The notes beneath the pieces are model-generated. The model had not been told where the DNA came from. It did no database searches and saw only the letters and a list, made by a program, of their open reading frames with translations. The position numbers were made by a program, and so were the translations under genes. Positions 19,626 through 30,905 of a stretch of 64,000 bases of DNA are shown in pieces; the first letter of the stretch is position 1, and every line of letters starts with the position of its first letter. Where the stretch lies: positions 38,193,228 to 38,257,227 of the forward strand of contig OZ038378.1 of NCBI GenBank assembly GCA_964036045.1. Direction: 5' to 3'. The DNA comes from Eutreptiella sp. 'Long Island Sound 2002'. Its lineage: Eukaryota > Euglenozoa > Euglenophyceae > Eutreptiales > Eutreptiaceae.

Positions 19626-20123
19626 TAGGTGTATTCCTTGCACCGCTAGTTGAACCTTTTGTGGCCTGCTCCTCGCTCGTGCTCCTTGATCCGCCGGTTG
19701 AAGCCCTGGTACTTTGAACCTCGGGCGTGTTTTTTGATCCGGCGGTCGAACCCTTGCTGGCTTGAGCCTTAGGCATGGTCTTTGATCCGCCGTTTGAACC
19801 CTTGGTGGCTTGAGCCTCGGGCGTGTTCCTTGCACCCCTTGCGGCCTGCGCCTCGCGCATGTTCTTTGATTGGCCATTGAACCCTTGGTGGCTTGAGCCT
19901 GAGGCGTGTTCCTTGCACCCTTGGCGGCCTTGGCGGTGGGCGTATTTAGATTTGCCGATATTAATGCTTGAACTCCTAGTTGCTGGCGTTTTTGCAATCG
20001 CTGCATGATCGTGTTTGGCAGCCTGGCATGGTGTCGACCGATGGTGGGCGCGGGTATATCCGGATGCTCCTTGACCAATCCACCAACAACAAAGTCAATG
20101 TCGACCTCCAAACATTGTTGCAA
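19626..20123 (-). pseudogene. N-terminal repeat-containing coding region with 16-aa tandem units
   Basis: Read on the minus strand, it begins near 20123 with a region containing TIGRHHARLPNTIMQRLQKR and runs into 16-residue repeats of the form KGSTxGSKNTPEAQAT. At least four are contiguous between 19649 and 19840, with more diverged units upstream. The units are encoded by a 48-bp minisatellite. A one-base frameshift near 19865 moves the repeats to the neighbouring frame, and the region is cut at 19625 by a transposon terminus. The repeats are Ser/Thr/Lys-rich and look unstructured. It could be the N-terminus of the Helitron protein or a different ORF of the element. No ATG precedes it in frame. 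Confidence 0.45.
19649..19840. repeat. 48-bp minisatellite (four units)
   Basis: GTTGAACCC-type starts recur at 19649, 19697, 19745 and 19793, each followed by a TTGGTGGCTTGAGCCT-like block and a GTGTTCTTTGATCCGCC-like block. The period is a multiple of three and encodes 16 residues on the minus strand. Confidence 0.75.
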
Positions 20124-20155
20124 CGCGTGCTTTCAATGATGAGACACGGAATGGT

Positions 20156-20545
20156 AAGAAGGTAGCACCGCAAGCCGTACACCTATCGTTCAATGTCCAA
20201 CCGTTGAGCGCGGAGCGCACAAAAAGGAAACTTCTAAATACGAAAAAAGGGCAGAACCACATTACATGCATCACATTCACATACGCCGTATCGATGATGC
20301 CCGTTCTACCACACTAGTGTTTGGTATGCCCTTCATGGCAACCATGATGGTATGCTCATACAGCTACCCAAGGAAGTACCCAAATCATGTTATCTATGAC
20401 TCAGGCCCTTTAATGCATGCACGTGTAGTAGGCGACCCATGCTAATGACTTTTGCAATTTGGACTCTAGACTGTAGGACATGGAGGGACGAGATGGTAAC
20501 ACCGCAAGGCGTACGCCTATATTTCCGAGTCCAACCATTGTCACC
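20156..20545. repeat. Two more copies of the CGCAAGGCGTACAC repeat
   Basis: Cores at about 20158-20185 and 20492-20520 match the five copies at 5488-6345, including the trailing TCCAACCATTG-like text. They lie just outside the 5' side of the Helitron coding relic. Confidence 0.6.
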
Positions 20546-20664
20546 ACAATGCGAAACAAAACGGCTCATCGGGTAAAACCGACACATGCACCCGTGGCAA
20601 GTTCCGGGTTTGGTGCCACATAGCCCAAAAAGGCCAAAAACGGACTCAAAATGGACATAATGCA

Positions 20665-21225
20665 CTTGCGTGTGCACCCCAAATGGACCACGAGCATTTT
20701 TGGCAGAACCCGGTGTTGACCCATTTTTTACCCTCTTTGGTCGGACAGGGCCTATTTTCAAGGCAGTTTGGGCTTTTCCATGGCCCAAAACGCGTCACCA
20801 CCGGCTTAAAACGGGCCAAAAACACGTGTTTGAGCGTCCCAAATGGTCCACCATCACTTTTGGAAAACCAGTTTTTTCACCAATGTTTGACCCATTTTGT
20901 GTCGCACAACGCCCCATTTTCAAGGCATTTTGGCATTTTCATTGGGCCAAAACAGGTCACCGGGAGCTTCAAATGGGCTAAAAACGCTTGTTTGAGTACC
21001 CCAAATGGTCCACGATCACTTTTGCAAAAATGCATTTTTGGCGTATTTTTGACGCACGTGTGGTCCCAAAACGGCCCATTCTAAAGGCATTTTGGGCTTT
21101 TCCATGGGCCACAACACGTCACCACGGGCACAAAATGGGCAAAAAACGCTTGTATGATCATCTCAGGTGGTCTAGGAACAATTTTGGAAAGAATCATTTT
21201 TTCGCCTCGGGGACCCCATTGGACG
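20665..21225. repeat. 160-bp diverged tandem repeat, four units
   Basis: CCAAATGGNCCACNATCANTTTTG anchors (written here as CCAAATGG and its follow-on) occur at 20679, 20839, 21001 and, weakly, 21161, a spacing of 160-162 bp. Each unit also has CAAGGCATTTTGGGCTTTTC and a CCCAAAACNNGTCACC block. A single diverged unit recurs at 27870-27960. The open frames here are by-products of the repeat. Confidence 0.75.
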
Positions 21226-22436
21226 TACCGTTGGCCCCCCAATGTCCGCGGCCCGGGTTGCCCTATGGCTCCACCACATGACCACTGGTACGGCGGTCCA
21301 GGCGTCTCCTTGGAAAATTTTGAGGCTTGGATATCACAAAAAGTTGGCGGGCTGCAGGTGGACTAGGTGCCCTCGGAATTTGGATTTGAGCCACGTAGCC
21401 CAAGACACGGCCCGTTCTCGGTTTTGGGGCTTGTTGACACAATCTACGCCCAATTTGGCCCTCTTTAGCCATTTTTGGGCCATTTCTTGGACATGTTGTG
21501 GAATCAAAGGCCGACAAAGGGCTCTTTCCCACGGGGCAATCAAGGCGCACTTGGGATGCTGCCAACGTTTCCCTCCGTGTGTCCCTTTTGATTGGGTTTT
21601 GGGCCAAAAAAAGCTGTTTTGGGGGACAAAATGCGCAGTTGTGGGAGAGCACCTCCCGACTTGCCGCCCCCATCATGTCACACCACCGCCGAGTTTTTGG
21701 CTCAAAAACTGGATTTGGCAAGGCCACCACCTAGGGAATAGGATGGCCACAGCAGAGTAGAGCCGGACGCGTTGGAACAGAGTAATGGCCAAAACGGAAA
21801 GGAGAAGTGTTACTTGTTACTTGTTGCTTGTTGCTTGCTGGCTTGTTTCTTGCTTCTTAGCTACATTTAAGAGGCGTGTAGTTATACATACCTACACGGA
21901 TATATGGGTGAAAGCGCCGGGGCGGGTTCACACCCGGTGATATCCACGTATTGCGCGACACCTTTTCAGTGTTTTTGGATATTGTCATCCATAGCGTGCA
22001 AGTTGATGCGAGTTGTTTTTCTTTATGATGGCTATAGTTCAGCTTTGTCAAAAATGTCTCACTTGTGGTCCAATTCATGGGGGAATGGCCGTGCAACGAC
22101 AGAAAGCGAGGGACATCAGGCCAAGATAGCTATTCTACCTGTAGACTAGGCAACCAACTAGGAATGTTCCTAGAGCCATTGGTATGACATATCGCCACTT
22201 CAGCCAATTCAGCCAGGGTGAATGGATGCCGATGTCCATGCCGAGTCCAATAGTGTAGGTCCTTTGTTCTATTTCAACGATATGTTTGAGAAATTCACCA
22301 AAAAGTTCGGCAGCTCTTCCAGAGGGCGTCCCGAAACCTGAATTTCGTTCCGGCCAAATTGCGAAAAATGGGGACCAAATTAGAAGTGGCCCACACGTGT
22401 GCCTAGTGGCTACGTAACTCGTGCCATCTTTGGGGT
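21226..22436. other. No gene seen
   Basis: This is unique or highly diverged sequence. Near 21805-21860 it holds a short CTTGTTACTTGTTGCTTG-type microsatellite. The overlapping plus and minus frames at 21242-21760 give no recognisable protein. Confidence 0.45.
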
Positions 22437-22540
22437 CCCAGCACCCCCCTTAGATAACAAGACTCCTCCAATGGCTACAGACAATGTGTACAATAGCCGA
22501 CCGCGTCTACCCGGGGCAGACAATGTCATTCATTTAAATT
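22437..22540 (+). repeat. Left copy of an inverted repeat pair
   Basis: It contains GATAACAAGACTCCTCC, then GGCTACAGACAATGTGTACA and GTCTACCCGGGGCAGAC. The reverse complement of 25020-25112 contains the same blocks in the same order with about 75-80% identity by eye. Confidence 0.6.
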
Positions 22541-22721
22541 CACTAGTAAATTGGTCGGGTTCACTGGTAAATGATGTTATCAGAGTGTTTCAAAGGAAGG
22601 GGGGGCTGCTTCCGGGACATTTGGAAAAATGGGTGATTTGTGGAAAACCTCATTTTCATACCATGTTTTCAAACATGCCAACCACGCCGAATTTTCATCT
22701 CCATTTGTCACACACTTTAGC

Positions 22722-23140
22722 AGTGCAGCGTTGGGCCCCCCTTAGGCGGCAGGGAGTTATGTAGCCACCACACCGAGTTGTAGGCCATCTCTGATTTCGT
22801 CCCCGACACTGAAGCACTGGGGAACCCCCCTCCCCCCTGCGCAGCAAGGGTTTTGTGGCCACCGGGCACACTTGCGAGCCACTTCTCGTTATGTCCCCCG
22901 CAGTGAAGCATTGGGGACCCCCTGGGTGGCAGGGGTTGCGTAGCGACCAAGCATACTTGCGGTCCACCTATGATTTCGTCCCCCGCTTTGAAGGATTGGG
23001 CAACCCCTGGACGTCAAGGGATATGTAACAACCAGGCATACTTCTGGGCCAATTCTGATTTCGTCCCCGGCATTGCAGCGTTGGGGAACCCCCGACCGGC
23101 GGGGTTTACGTAGCCACGACGCCCACTTGTGGGCCACTTC
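22722..23140. repeat. 84-93-bp tandem repeat, about five units
   Basis: Unit starts with TGAAGCATTGGGGAACCCCC-like text at about 22722, 22810, 22901, 22989 and 23073. Each continues with GGGTTNCGTAGCCACCANNCACACTTGCGGGCCA-like text (broken here into GGGTTACGTAGCCAC and CACTTGNGGGCCA) and ends in TGATTTCGTCCCC. Confidence 0.75.
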
Positions 23141-23149
23141 TGCTTTCGG

Positions 23150-23815
23150 CTCATTGAGGCCAGTCTCGCCGGTGAGACTGGGATTTTGGGGCCTTGCCTA
23201 TATAGCCCACTAGAGGCCAACTTTTTTCCCGCGAGACTGGGATTTCAGGGTCTTCTTTAAATGTGAGAGGCCATTTTAGGCCAGTCTCGCCGGCAAGACT
23301 ATCATTTTCGGGCGTTGCCTATAAGGGAGAGGCTATTTGAGACCAACCTCGGCTTCCATATCGGGATTTTAGGCCCTTGCCTATAGAGGACAGGCTGTTT
23401 GAGGCCAGTCTCACCGGCGATACTGGAATTTCGGGTTCTTATGTTTATAGAAGAGGCTGTTTCAGGGCAGTCTTGCCGGAGAGACTGGCATTCTGGGGGC
23501 TTGCCTAGGTGGGAGCGGCTACTTCAGGCGAGTCTCGCCTACACGGCTAGGATTGTGGGGTCTTCAATATATGGAAGAGGCCGGCGAGACGGGAATTTCA
23601 GTGTCTTCCTTTACATAGAAGGGGCCATTTGAAGCCTCTCTTGCCGGCGAGACTACTTTTTTGGGGCCTTGCCAATATAGGAGAGGCTGTTTGAGGCCAA
23701 TCTCGCCAGCGAGACTGGGATTCCAGGGCGGTGCCTATATGGCGGAGGCCATGTGAGGCAAGTTTCGCCGGCGAGACTGGATTTTCCGGGTCTTCTTTAA
23801 ACGGGAGAGTCAATT
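23150..23815 (+). repeat. ~60-bp tandem array with a GTCTCGCCGGCGAGAC palindrome
   Basis: About eleven units with the text GAGGCCAGTCTCGCCGGCGA, then GACTGGGATTTTGGGGCCTT, then GCCTATATAGGAGAGGC. Each unit contains a 16-bp perfect or near-perfect palindrome. The same family occurs inverted at 25262-25625. Confidence 0.8.
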
Positions 23816-25019
23816 TGGGCAAAGAAGAAGAATCAGTTTGCTGAATGTAGCCGTTGAGTACTTATATTCTCGGAAACAGGTACTGTGATGTGCTGTGCTT
23901 ATAATCTTCATGTATCCTCTTTGGCATATATTGTGCTCCACATTTGCCGCCAGAGCGCTGCAATACGTTATTTCTTCAAAATGTAGCATTACACCCCCTC
24001 TTTGCTTGCATTACAGTTTCTATATGTTGCACGGTATTGTTCATACAGTCACAAGTCGTTTGTCCTGCCTGTCTGCAAGGCACCACCTCATTGGGCGCAT
24101 TACATCATGTTTCTGTATGTATGCCTCCCTGACGGACTACCGACCAGTCGGAGAGCACCAATTGAGAAATTTGGGTTCATGAGTTGCGTCGTGCATGCCT
24201 GCTGCCCTATGTTTGTTCATTGAGGTGCTGTTTGGGAGGACATGAAGGTGTGAATTTTCATCCCTCAACAATATGCACCACTTTGTGTAGGGTTGACAAA
24301 ATAGGTATCAAAAACCCAATAATTCGGCCACATTCCCAAATATTCCCCCTTCGTGTCTACGACATGCCGGTATTGTCTACTGTAGCGGACCGCGTCGAGA
24401 AGATAGTGTCTATGTGGGGCACACATTGTAAACAAATTACAGACCGCAATTACTTTGATTCATGGATTGATGGGCGGGGTACACTGGTAAATGGGGTGGC
24501 ATACGCCGGTTTCTTGCATATTGGGGGCCCATGGCCCTCCCCAAGGGGGGGGGGGGGGGCAGAGAGGGTGGGGCCTTGGGGGGGGGGCGCCATATCCACA
24601 AGCATCTACGACTTTGTGTGTCCGATTGGATCCTTGACCCACATCTGGCCCCAACTCCGCCTCAAGGAACCCCCCCCCTATTTCGGACACGTTGAACGCA
24701 TTGAAAAAAGGATTTCGGAAATGAAAGACAATCGAGGATGAGTTGGGCGAAGCCACTAAGTTGCGTGATTCAAGGTTTGTGCACTGCAAGCTAAAGGCCA
24801 CAGTGATGCAGCATGTGTGTTTATCCCGTCCAGCCGCCACTTGTGGGGCCCGTAGGACCTCTTGGGGGGCCCAAGTCCCCCAATATGCCAGAATATAATG
24901 TTTTACAAGAATACGATGTTCTACAAACGTATGCTACCCTGTTTACGTTCGTACCCCATCCGTTTACCCATTAATGAAAGGAATTGCGGCTTGCAGTCTA
25001 TAGACACTTTATGCCCCAT
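23816..25019. other. Spacer between the inverted palindrome arrays
   Basis: About 1.2-1.4 kb separates the two arrays. Plus-strand frames at 23895-24741 are open but unremarkable. A long G run lies at 24546-24558. I see no transposase or other domain. At 24365-24430 there is a further diverged copy of the GACCGCGTC...TAGTGTCTATGTGGGG text found in the inverted repeat pair. Confidence 0.4.
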
Positions 25020-25112
25020 GTGGACACGGTCTGCCCCTGGTAGACACTGTGTGCTATTGTAGACACTGTCTGTAGCTACGGCACAAGTCTTGTTATCAAA
25101 GGGGGGAGCACG
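25020..25112 (-). repeat. Right copy of the inverted repeat pair
   Basis: Inverted relative to 22437-22540 (see there). It contains several GTAGACACTGT units in tandem. Confidence 0.6.
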
Positions 25113-25261
25113 GGCTAGCCCCTGCGTAAGTGCCAAGGTGCAAAGCGCCGAGGTGCGCCTTGTGGCAGGGAGGGTTGGCAGCTTCTCGGCTCTAGACACG
25201 GTCCTGCCCATGTAGACGCGGTCTCGCCGTCAAGATGGAGCTAAAATAGCCATGCCTCAAT

Positions 25262-25625
25262 AGGTAGGACCCCAAAATCCCAGTCTTGCCTGCGAGACTA
25301 GCCTCAAGCTGCCTTTCCAGGAGAAAGAAGACCTCAAAATCCTAGTCTCGCCGTCGAGACTGCTCTCAAATGGCGTCTCCTATATAGGCAAGGCACCAAA
25401 ATCCCAGTCTCGCCGGCGGAGCTGGGCTCAAGCAGCCTCTCCCATAGAGGCAAGACCCCAAAACCCCCGTCTCGCCGGCGAGACTGGCCTCAATTGGCCT
25501 CTCCTATATAAGGAAGACCTCGAAATCCTAGTCTCGCCGGCTAGACTGGCCTCAAACAACGGCTCCTATATAGGCAAGACCCCAGAATACCACTCTCGCC
25601 GGCGAGACTGCCCTCAAATTGCCTC
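25262..25625 (-). repeat. Inverted counterpart of the GTCTCGCCGGCGAGAC array
   Basis: About six ~60-bp units in reverse-complement orientation to 23150-23815: CAAGACCCCAAAATCCCAGT then CTCGCCGGCGAGACTGGCCT. Confidence 0.8.
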
Positions 25626-25779
25626 TCTTATGTACACACAGCCCCCAGACCCGAGGGGGGGGGTCCACTACCTACCCATTATCCGACTGCCGCTCGTCGT
25701 CATCATCACCGTTATCCTCATCACCGGGTTTCATGATGGACACCGGCATGCAATGCGACAATTTAGGAAATCAGTCCTC

Positions 25780-26540
25780 CTAGCTGACCGCATACATGGC
25801 ATCCATGTCTTGGACATTCGAAGTAACCTGCTCGATGAAATCGGGAAACAGACCGGCACAACCCATGTAACACGTGGCAACATTCGGTGCCTCTGACAAA
25901 CAGGAAATTAATTGGGCTTGCAGAACGGGACTGCTGGTCATGCAAAGCAGCCAAAGCTCCTCACACTCGTTATTGTTAGCATTGGGGATTACACTCAAAG
26001 CACAGAGGGCCCAGCTTGCTGCAGTAGTTCCCAGTTGGCTTTTGTACTGACCTTGGTCTGTCATTAAGACGTTGGGCACCTGACAAGAAAATTTAGATGG
26101 AATGGCAAAAGTGCAGATCCGCTCCTCATACACAAACATCGAATGCCTAAACACCTTCTCATAAATCTTAGTAGTGACAAATTGCCGGCCAGCAATCTCA
26201 TGTGCATCCCTCAGCTATGTCCGCAAGAACTTCACATCACTTCATCAGGACTCCTTTTTGGGCCAGTTTGCCGAATAAAATCATCTAGGCAGCGGCGACT
26301 CTTGCAGTCTGCCGTCAACTGCAATGCCCAGTCAACAAAGGCATTAAAAGGTTCACTTGGATCAACCACCTTACACAGGGCACTAGAATCCTTAAAATGA
26401 GCAACACGAAGAAACTGACGGAAAGGCAGAGCTTGCATACAAAAATTTTTGAGGTACAAGCAAAGGCCGATGACAAACACTTCAAGAGGGCATACAAACC
26501 TTGGAAGTTGCCGAAGAACGCGTTGCAGCGTGTTAATGTT
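25780..26540 (-). pseudogene. Unrecognised protein-coding relic
   Basis: Two minus-strand frames abut and read as one protein. The upstream piece (26232-26530) includes LEVFVIGLCLYLKNFCMQAL and AFVDWALQLTADCKSRRCLD. The downstream piece (25780-26210) includes RDAHEIAGRQFVTTKIYEKV, FRHSMFVYEERICTFAIPSK and TTAASWALCALSVIPNANNN. They are split by a two-base insertion (ATGTGAAG, near 26232) and a TAG at about 26215. Composition and predicted helicity are those of a genuine globular protein, and the overall feel is of a transposon-associated or host gene fragment. I cannot name the family. Upstream, minus-strand sequence continues to 26760 without a clear start. Confidence 0.45.
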
Positions 26541-27016
26541 GAGTAATAGATGATCTTATGGTCCAATGCCAGCAAAATAAAAAGATCCTAAGAGAGACTG
26601 GTATCCGTGTAACAAACAACAATAACAGGTAAAAGACATCGATGACAACGCAACAAGTATGCAAGTATGACGAACACGGGCAAAGCAAACCAAGCAAGGG
26701 AACACATTTTACCAATGTGTATGAAGGGGCATACCTCAACATCTGTAAAGAACGCATCATTTCTTGGTAATACGGAAAACAGCGCGCTGCAGCACATTTT
26801 TTTTAAGAAAAAGGCTTTTTAGGAACCTTCTTTCAAAGGAAGTGCAACAAATCAGATGGTCCATCAACAAGGATGATGGATGGCATAACCCCATCATTGT
26901 AATCCACCGTGGACAACTCCCTCGGCATACAAGTGGCGGAGATTGGGTGCAGTTTGTCAAGGCACGTCTCTGTGTTACAACAAGGCTCCAATGAGTGTAC
27001 AAAAGTGTTGTCTTTG

Positions 27017-27044
27017 AAAAGAACGCGCTGCAGCGCGTTCTTTT
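27017..27044. repeat. 28-bp perfect palindrome
   Basis: AAAAGAACGCGCTG is followed directly by its reverse complement CAGCGCGTTCTTTT. Diverged relatives lie at 26514-26535 and 26786-26815, about 250 bp apart, so it seems to be the repeating core of a local family. Confidence 0.8.
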
Positions 27045-27112
27045 TTGTACCTTACAGAATTGATACCATGTTTTCACTATTTTTATATGGAACACCAGCA
27101 TGTGTTACGCAG

Positions 27113-27728
27113 AATGTGCATTATTACAACGAAGCGGGCAACCACCCCCAAAAAAAGAAACCCCAAAAATAGGGGTATAATTTTGAGTACTGAGTTGGCC
27201 CAAAAACGTGGCCCAAGCCCGCAAGGTACGCGATTGGAAAGAGCCGACTAAGAAAAACCGTCCGGCTGCCTACTTGGAAAACAAACCGGTGGCTGGCCAC
27301 CTATGCACAGCAAACGGTATTTTGTGAAACTCTCCAACACATTGTTGAGTTGGAACCCGAGACCAACAACGATGAATTCGACATGAACAAATGCCCCTTT
27401 TTACTTTATAGAAAATTGGATAAAGTGACAATATGTCGGAGATATGACCCCGGAACGGTCTCTGGGTATGTGCATCGTCTGCACCAGACCGGCAGAACTG
27501 GGCCTTTGGCAGTGAAACGATTTTTTCGTTCAGGCCGGCATTTTGACGCAGCGTTGAGTTAGACCCCAACTCAAATTGAGTTGAAAAGCCAAGAGTGAGC
27601 ATTTTCGGAAAGGTATAACATACCCACCCATCCGGAACAATATTTTTGAGCAATCGGCCCGGTCCCGGCGAAAGTCTGATTAGTACATGGATTTGACCCC
27701 CCCGTCCTCGTTTTCGGACATACATGTA

Positions 27729-27730
<2 letters not shown>
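27113..27730. other. No gene assigned
   Basis: A minus-strand frame at 27270-27725 is open for 151 codons but has no recognisable motif. The region carries AACCCGAGACCAAC / GTTGAGTT repeats facing each other. Confidence 0.35.

Positions 27731-27768
<38 letters not shown>
27729..27768. repeat. (GT)n microsatellite
   Basis: About 18 uninterrupted GT dinucleotides follow CATGTATACATG. Confidence 0.95.
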
Positions 27769-27769
<1 letters not shown>

Positions 27770-30735
27770 CCTCAAATCTACGCCCCTCTCCACAACTCTA
27801 GGTGGCTCCGGAGCATGGCTCTAGGATTTGCCACAAGTGTACAAATTTGTGCATTGATGTGACTAGTTGGGCCAAAACGGCTCAAAATGGGCTCATGTCA
27901 GTTGCTTATGCAACCCAAATGGTCCATGCTCATTTTTTGATATACAGGTCTACGGGGCAGCATATATATTTATGATATAAAAGCTGACATGTGAAGGATG
28001 GTTTGGCCTGGGTGGGGCGCCACTCACATGAGTGGCTGGTAATCGACCCGGGGGCTTTATGCCCTTCAGCAAAAGCACCACCTACCATTGGAGTGTGGAG
28101 TTCTTAAAAAAGGGGGGGGGGCGTAGTAAAACTTAGTAAAAACATTTTGTACTACGTTTTTCCTCGTCCGGTACTAAGTATTACCAAACACCATGCACAC
28201 CATGCAGCACATTCTGCACAACCCTAGATTCACCCGAGGACCCTGTGTTTGCAACCATGCCCCACCGCAGGCAGTTCCTTGATTCCTTCTGCAACCCATG
28301 TTTCTGGATCAACAACATCTGCGGCTTACCTGCGGCACTGAATGTATTTTGGACACTGGCGACATCATTCTGGAGCATAGGCACTTGGTGACCCAATTGC
28401 GACATCGTATGTCACTGCTGGTGTTGAAGCGGATATCCTACTGCCGTCAGGCATGGGCAATGAAGTTCTCTATGTTCACGTCATCCACACAGATGTTTTG
28501 GGGTAAACCCGGCTCGACTCGACAATGATTGCCTTTGTCCTACGAAAAAAGTTGGACCCCCCCCCCCCTGGTCGCAGGCCTGTAAGCGTAAACTAGATCG
28601 TTATCTCCTGTATGCCCCAGCCAAGCACGATCCCAGGAGAAGCAAGTGGCTTCTTCTTTGAAGAAGTGCCATCTTGACCACCAAGTGGTCGTGATTGACT
28701 TCACCCTATGAATACCCCATGTGTTCCGTGCATTCCGGCCGTGTTGGGCACTGCCCATTTTGGTGAGTCTGATTCACTTTGGCACTTTGGCTGTGTGTTT
28801 CTTTTGGCCGCACCATCCTTGTGTGAGAACCTTCCCGCTTGGATATTGTAGCCCCCTGGCTTGTGCTGAAAGCCTACAGTCCGCTGGACACCATACTGCA
28901 CATTACTCTGCGTTCACCTTTCACTAATTGCCGTCAGGCGTGACAGCATTAGCTGTACTTGATGGCGCCATCCTGAATGTAGGAACGAGATGTCTTAGCC
29001 CCAAAACCAACACACCCACCCTGTGGAGGGAGCCCTGCCATTGTATGGCTGTTTGCCCAAGTCATAGTACCTTGCATCCCTTTGTGCAGTGAACTTTGCT
29101 CTCCCACTCTGATTCTGGTCCCTCTGTCCGCCCCATGGCCCACAATGCAATCAGATCTGACGCAAAGCTTGCATACTGCTGCAGCACTCAGCTACACTCC
29201 ATCATTAGGATGAAGGGGTTGCAGACGGAGAGTGGGGTAAAGCCATAAAGGTGAAGAAAAGTGACGGCTAACCCATTTGCACTCGCGAGTTGATCCCTTG
29301 GTGTTGTTGTGGAGGAGGCCCTCCGCTTTGCAATCAGGTTAAAGTCTTTGGGGCTGCCCCCACTGTGCAGGGCACATGCTGAGATCTGGGACTTCGCGTC
29401 ATCAATCCTTGGATGTGGTGGGCTCCAGGGTTGTTTTTGAGCACTTTCACTGTCGCACCTGCAGAAATTGCAGCGAGGGTCGCACACTCTGAACGTCAAC
29501 CAAAAACATACCTCGAGCCAGAACAAGGGTATATCTCCACAAGGCAGTCAGCTGCCCCCGCCCCCCACCTCGGAACACAGGTTCCTGCCGGAACCTGGAA
29601 TCTGGAACCCTTGGTCCTTGTGACACTGCACACCAGTTGTCATATGTACCCCCCCCCCCTCTCCCCCGCCCCACCAGCGCACGCAGGGAAACAACAACAT
29701 GGAGGACGTCCTCCACAAAAGCGACATAAACAAAAAGTCCTCATGTTTTTTGTCCGCAATTTCTTACCCCTTTTATGGTGCACCCCCTATCTGCGCTTCG
29801 AGGCTGCGGAATCCCACTTTCCAAGATCCTGGGCTGCCGATGTTGCCGAGTCTGTGGTGTCCAGGACTGTCCTTTGGGGATATGAGATTGGTTTTTGTCT
29901 CCTACTGAGGACCGCCTCGGCGGTTTTCGTTCATCGGCAGCAGTTGATGGTCAAACAACGCCGGTGGCCAGTGCCCAGCAGCAAGTCCTGGCCGGTCGGT
30001 GCACTGTGTCTGCCTCAGCACCTCATCGTGTTTTTTGCATGAACGACAGCCCTGGGGTGCCAAGGGGGTCTGGTGGCGTGTGAAACGGCCTGCGGTGCTT
30101 TTGGATGGTCTGCCGCTCCCTGCGGCTACGAACCTGAAGGACCTGGGGCAGGCAGAACTGTGTGAATGTGACCAGTAGTTTTGCTGTTCCAGTCTCGCGG
30201 GGCACCCTCGCAGGGTGCGCACCTGGACAAAGTTGCCACCTTGGACTTCAAGAAGTGCTGCACTAGCATGGATGCTGCATCTTCGCTCAAGCTGGCAGCC
30301 ATGAACCCTGTTGGGCTGGTGCAGTCAGATCCCAGTGTGCTGCAGCACGTCGCAGCCAACCCCACACAGGAACGGATTTCCGCATGCTCTGTCCACATTG
30401 ACTTCCTGAACTTCCTGAGTTGCATGTGCTGACCTGATCTGATAACTCCCACATTTGCATTTGGCACGGGGCTAGGTCTTCCTTTATTATGTGGTTTCCT
30501 TCAATCCCTCCAGGCTCTGTTGGTCACCACGGACGCGAAGAGCCTCCTTGGTCAAGAACTTAGAAGAAGGGGAGAAGAGCATGGCTAGTACACCCATGAT
30601 TCCAGGTTCATCGTGGGGGTCAGCTCTGATAATCTCCAGCTGATCCTGCCCCTCTGAGTGTTCGGTTAGGTCAGTCTGTGGGCTCGAGGGCTGATAAGCC
30701 TCACTGCGGGGCCTCAAGCACAGTGTGTGCTTGAT
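27769..30735. other. Long stretch without a supported gene
   Basis: Coding-like pieces occur on the minus strand (29188-29526, 29902-30222, 30126-30467; the last includes SEDAASMLVQHFLKSKVATL), but frames conflict and no domain is visible. Poly-C runs lie at 28556-28567 and 29649-29658. This is probably diverged transposon DNA. Confidence 0.35.
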
Positions 30736-30905
30736 GGCAGGTTTTGATGCTTCTTCCACATTGGGGACATGGCATTTTCACCCAGTTTCACCCATTCCCA
30801 CCCCTTTTCACACATTTTGCGCTTATTTGCACCACATCCACGCCTTCCTATGTTGAGTTCTCCCCACCATGGGGACCCCGAGAAGGCAGGGGTTATGTAG
30901 CCACA
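30736..30905 (+). repeat. Dispersed direct repeat, copy 1
   Basis: It begins GCAGGTTTTGATGCTTCTTC and includes the TTTCACCCAGTTTCACCCAT block. It ends with CCCCGAGAAGGCAGGGGTTA. It shares this order with 31719-31892. Confidence 0.7.

Larger units (their letters stand above)
4089..20125 (-). mobile_element. Relic of a minus-strand Helitron, interrupted by nested elements
   Basis: Helitrons encode a Rep/helicase protein, with the Rep part N-terminal and a PIF1-like helicase C-terminal. On the minus strand, Rep-side remains lie at 16.8-18.8 kb and the helicase at 8.9-9.9 kb. They are separated by a 6.9-kb TIR transposon at 9880-16803. Reading across the empty site keeps the frame open (codons reading V-Y-T-D over the insertion point), which supports one former gene. 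More coding-like minus-strand fragments continue down to about 4.1 kb. Frameshifts and stops are frequent, so the element is dead. I could not identify the 5'-TC or 3'-CTRR termini, so the outer limits are approximate. Confidence 0.6.

Noticed and set aside
22722-23815. Possible CRISPR array, given short regular repeats
   Set aside because: Repeats are contiguous 60-93-bp satellite units without unique spacers, diverged from one another, and set in a eukaryotic context.
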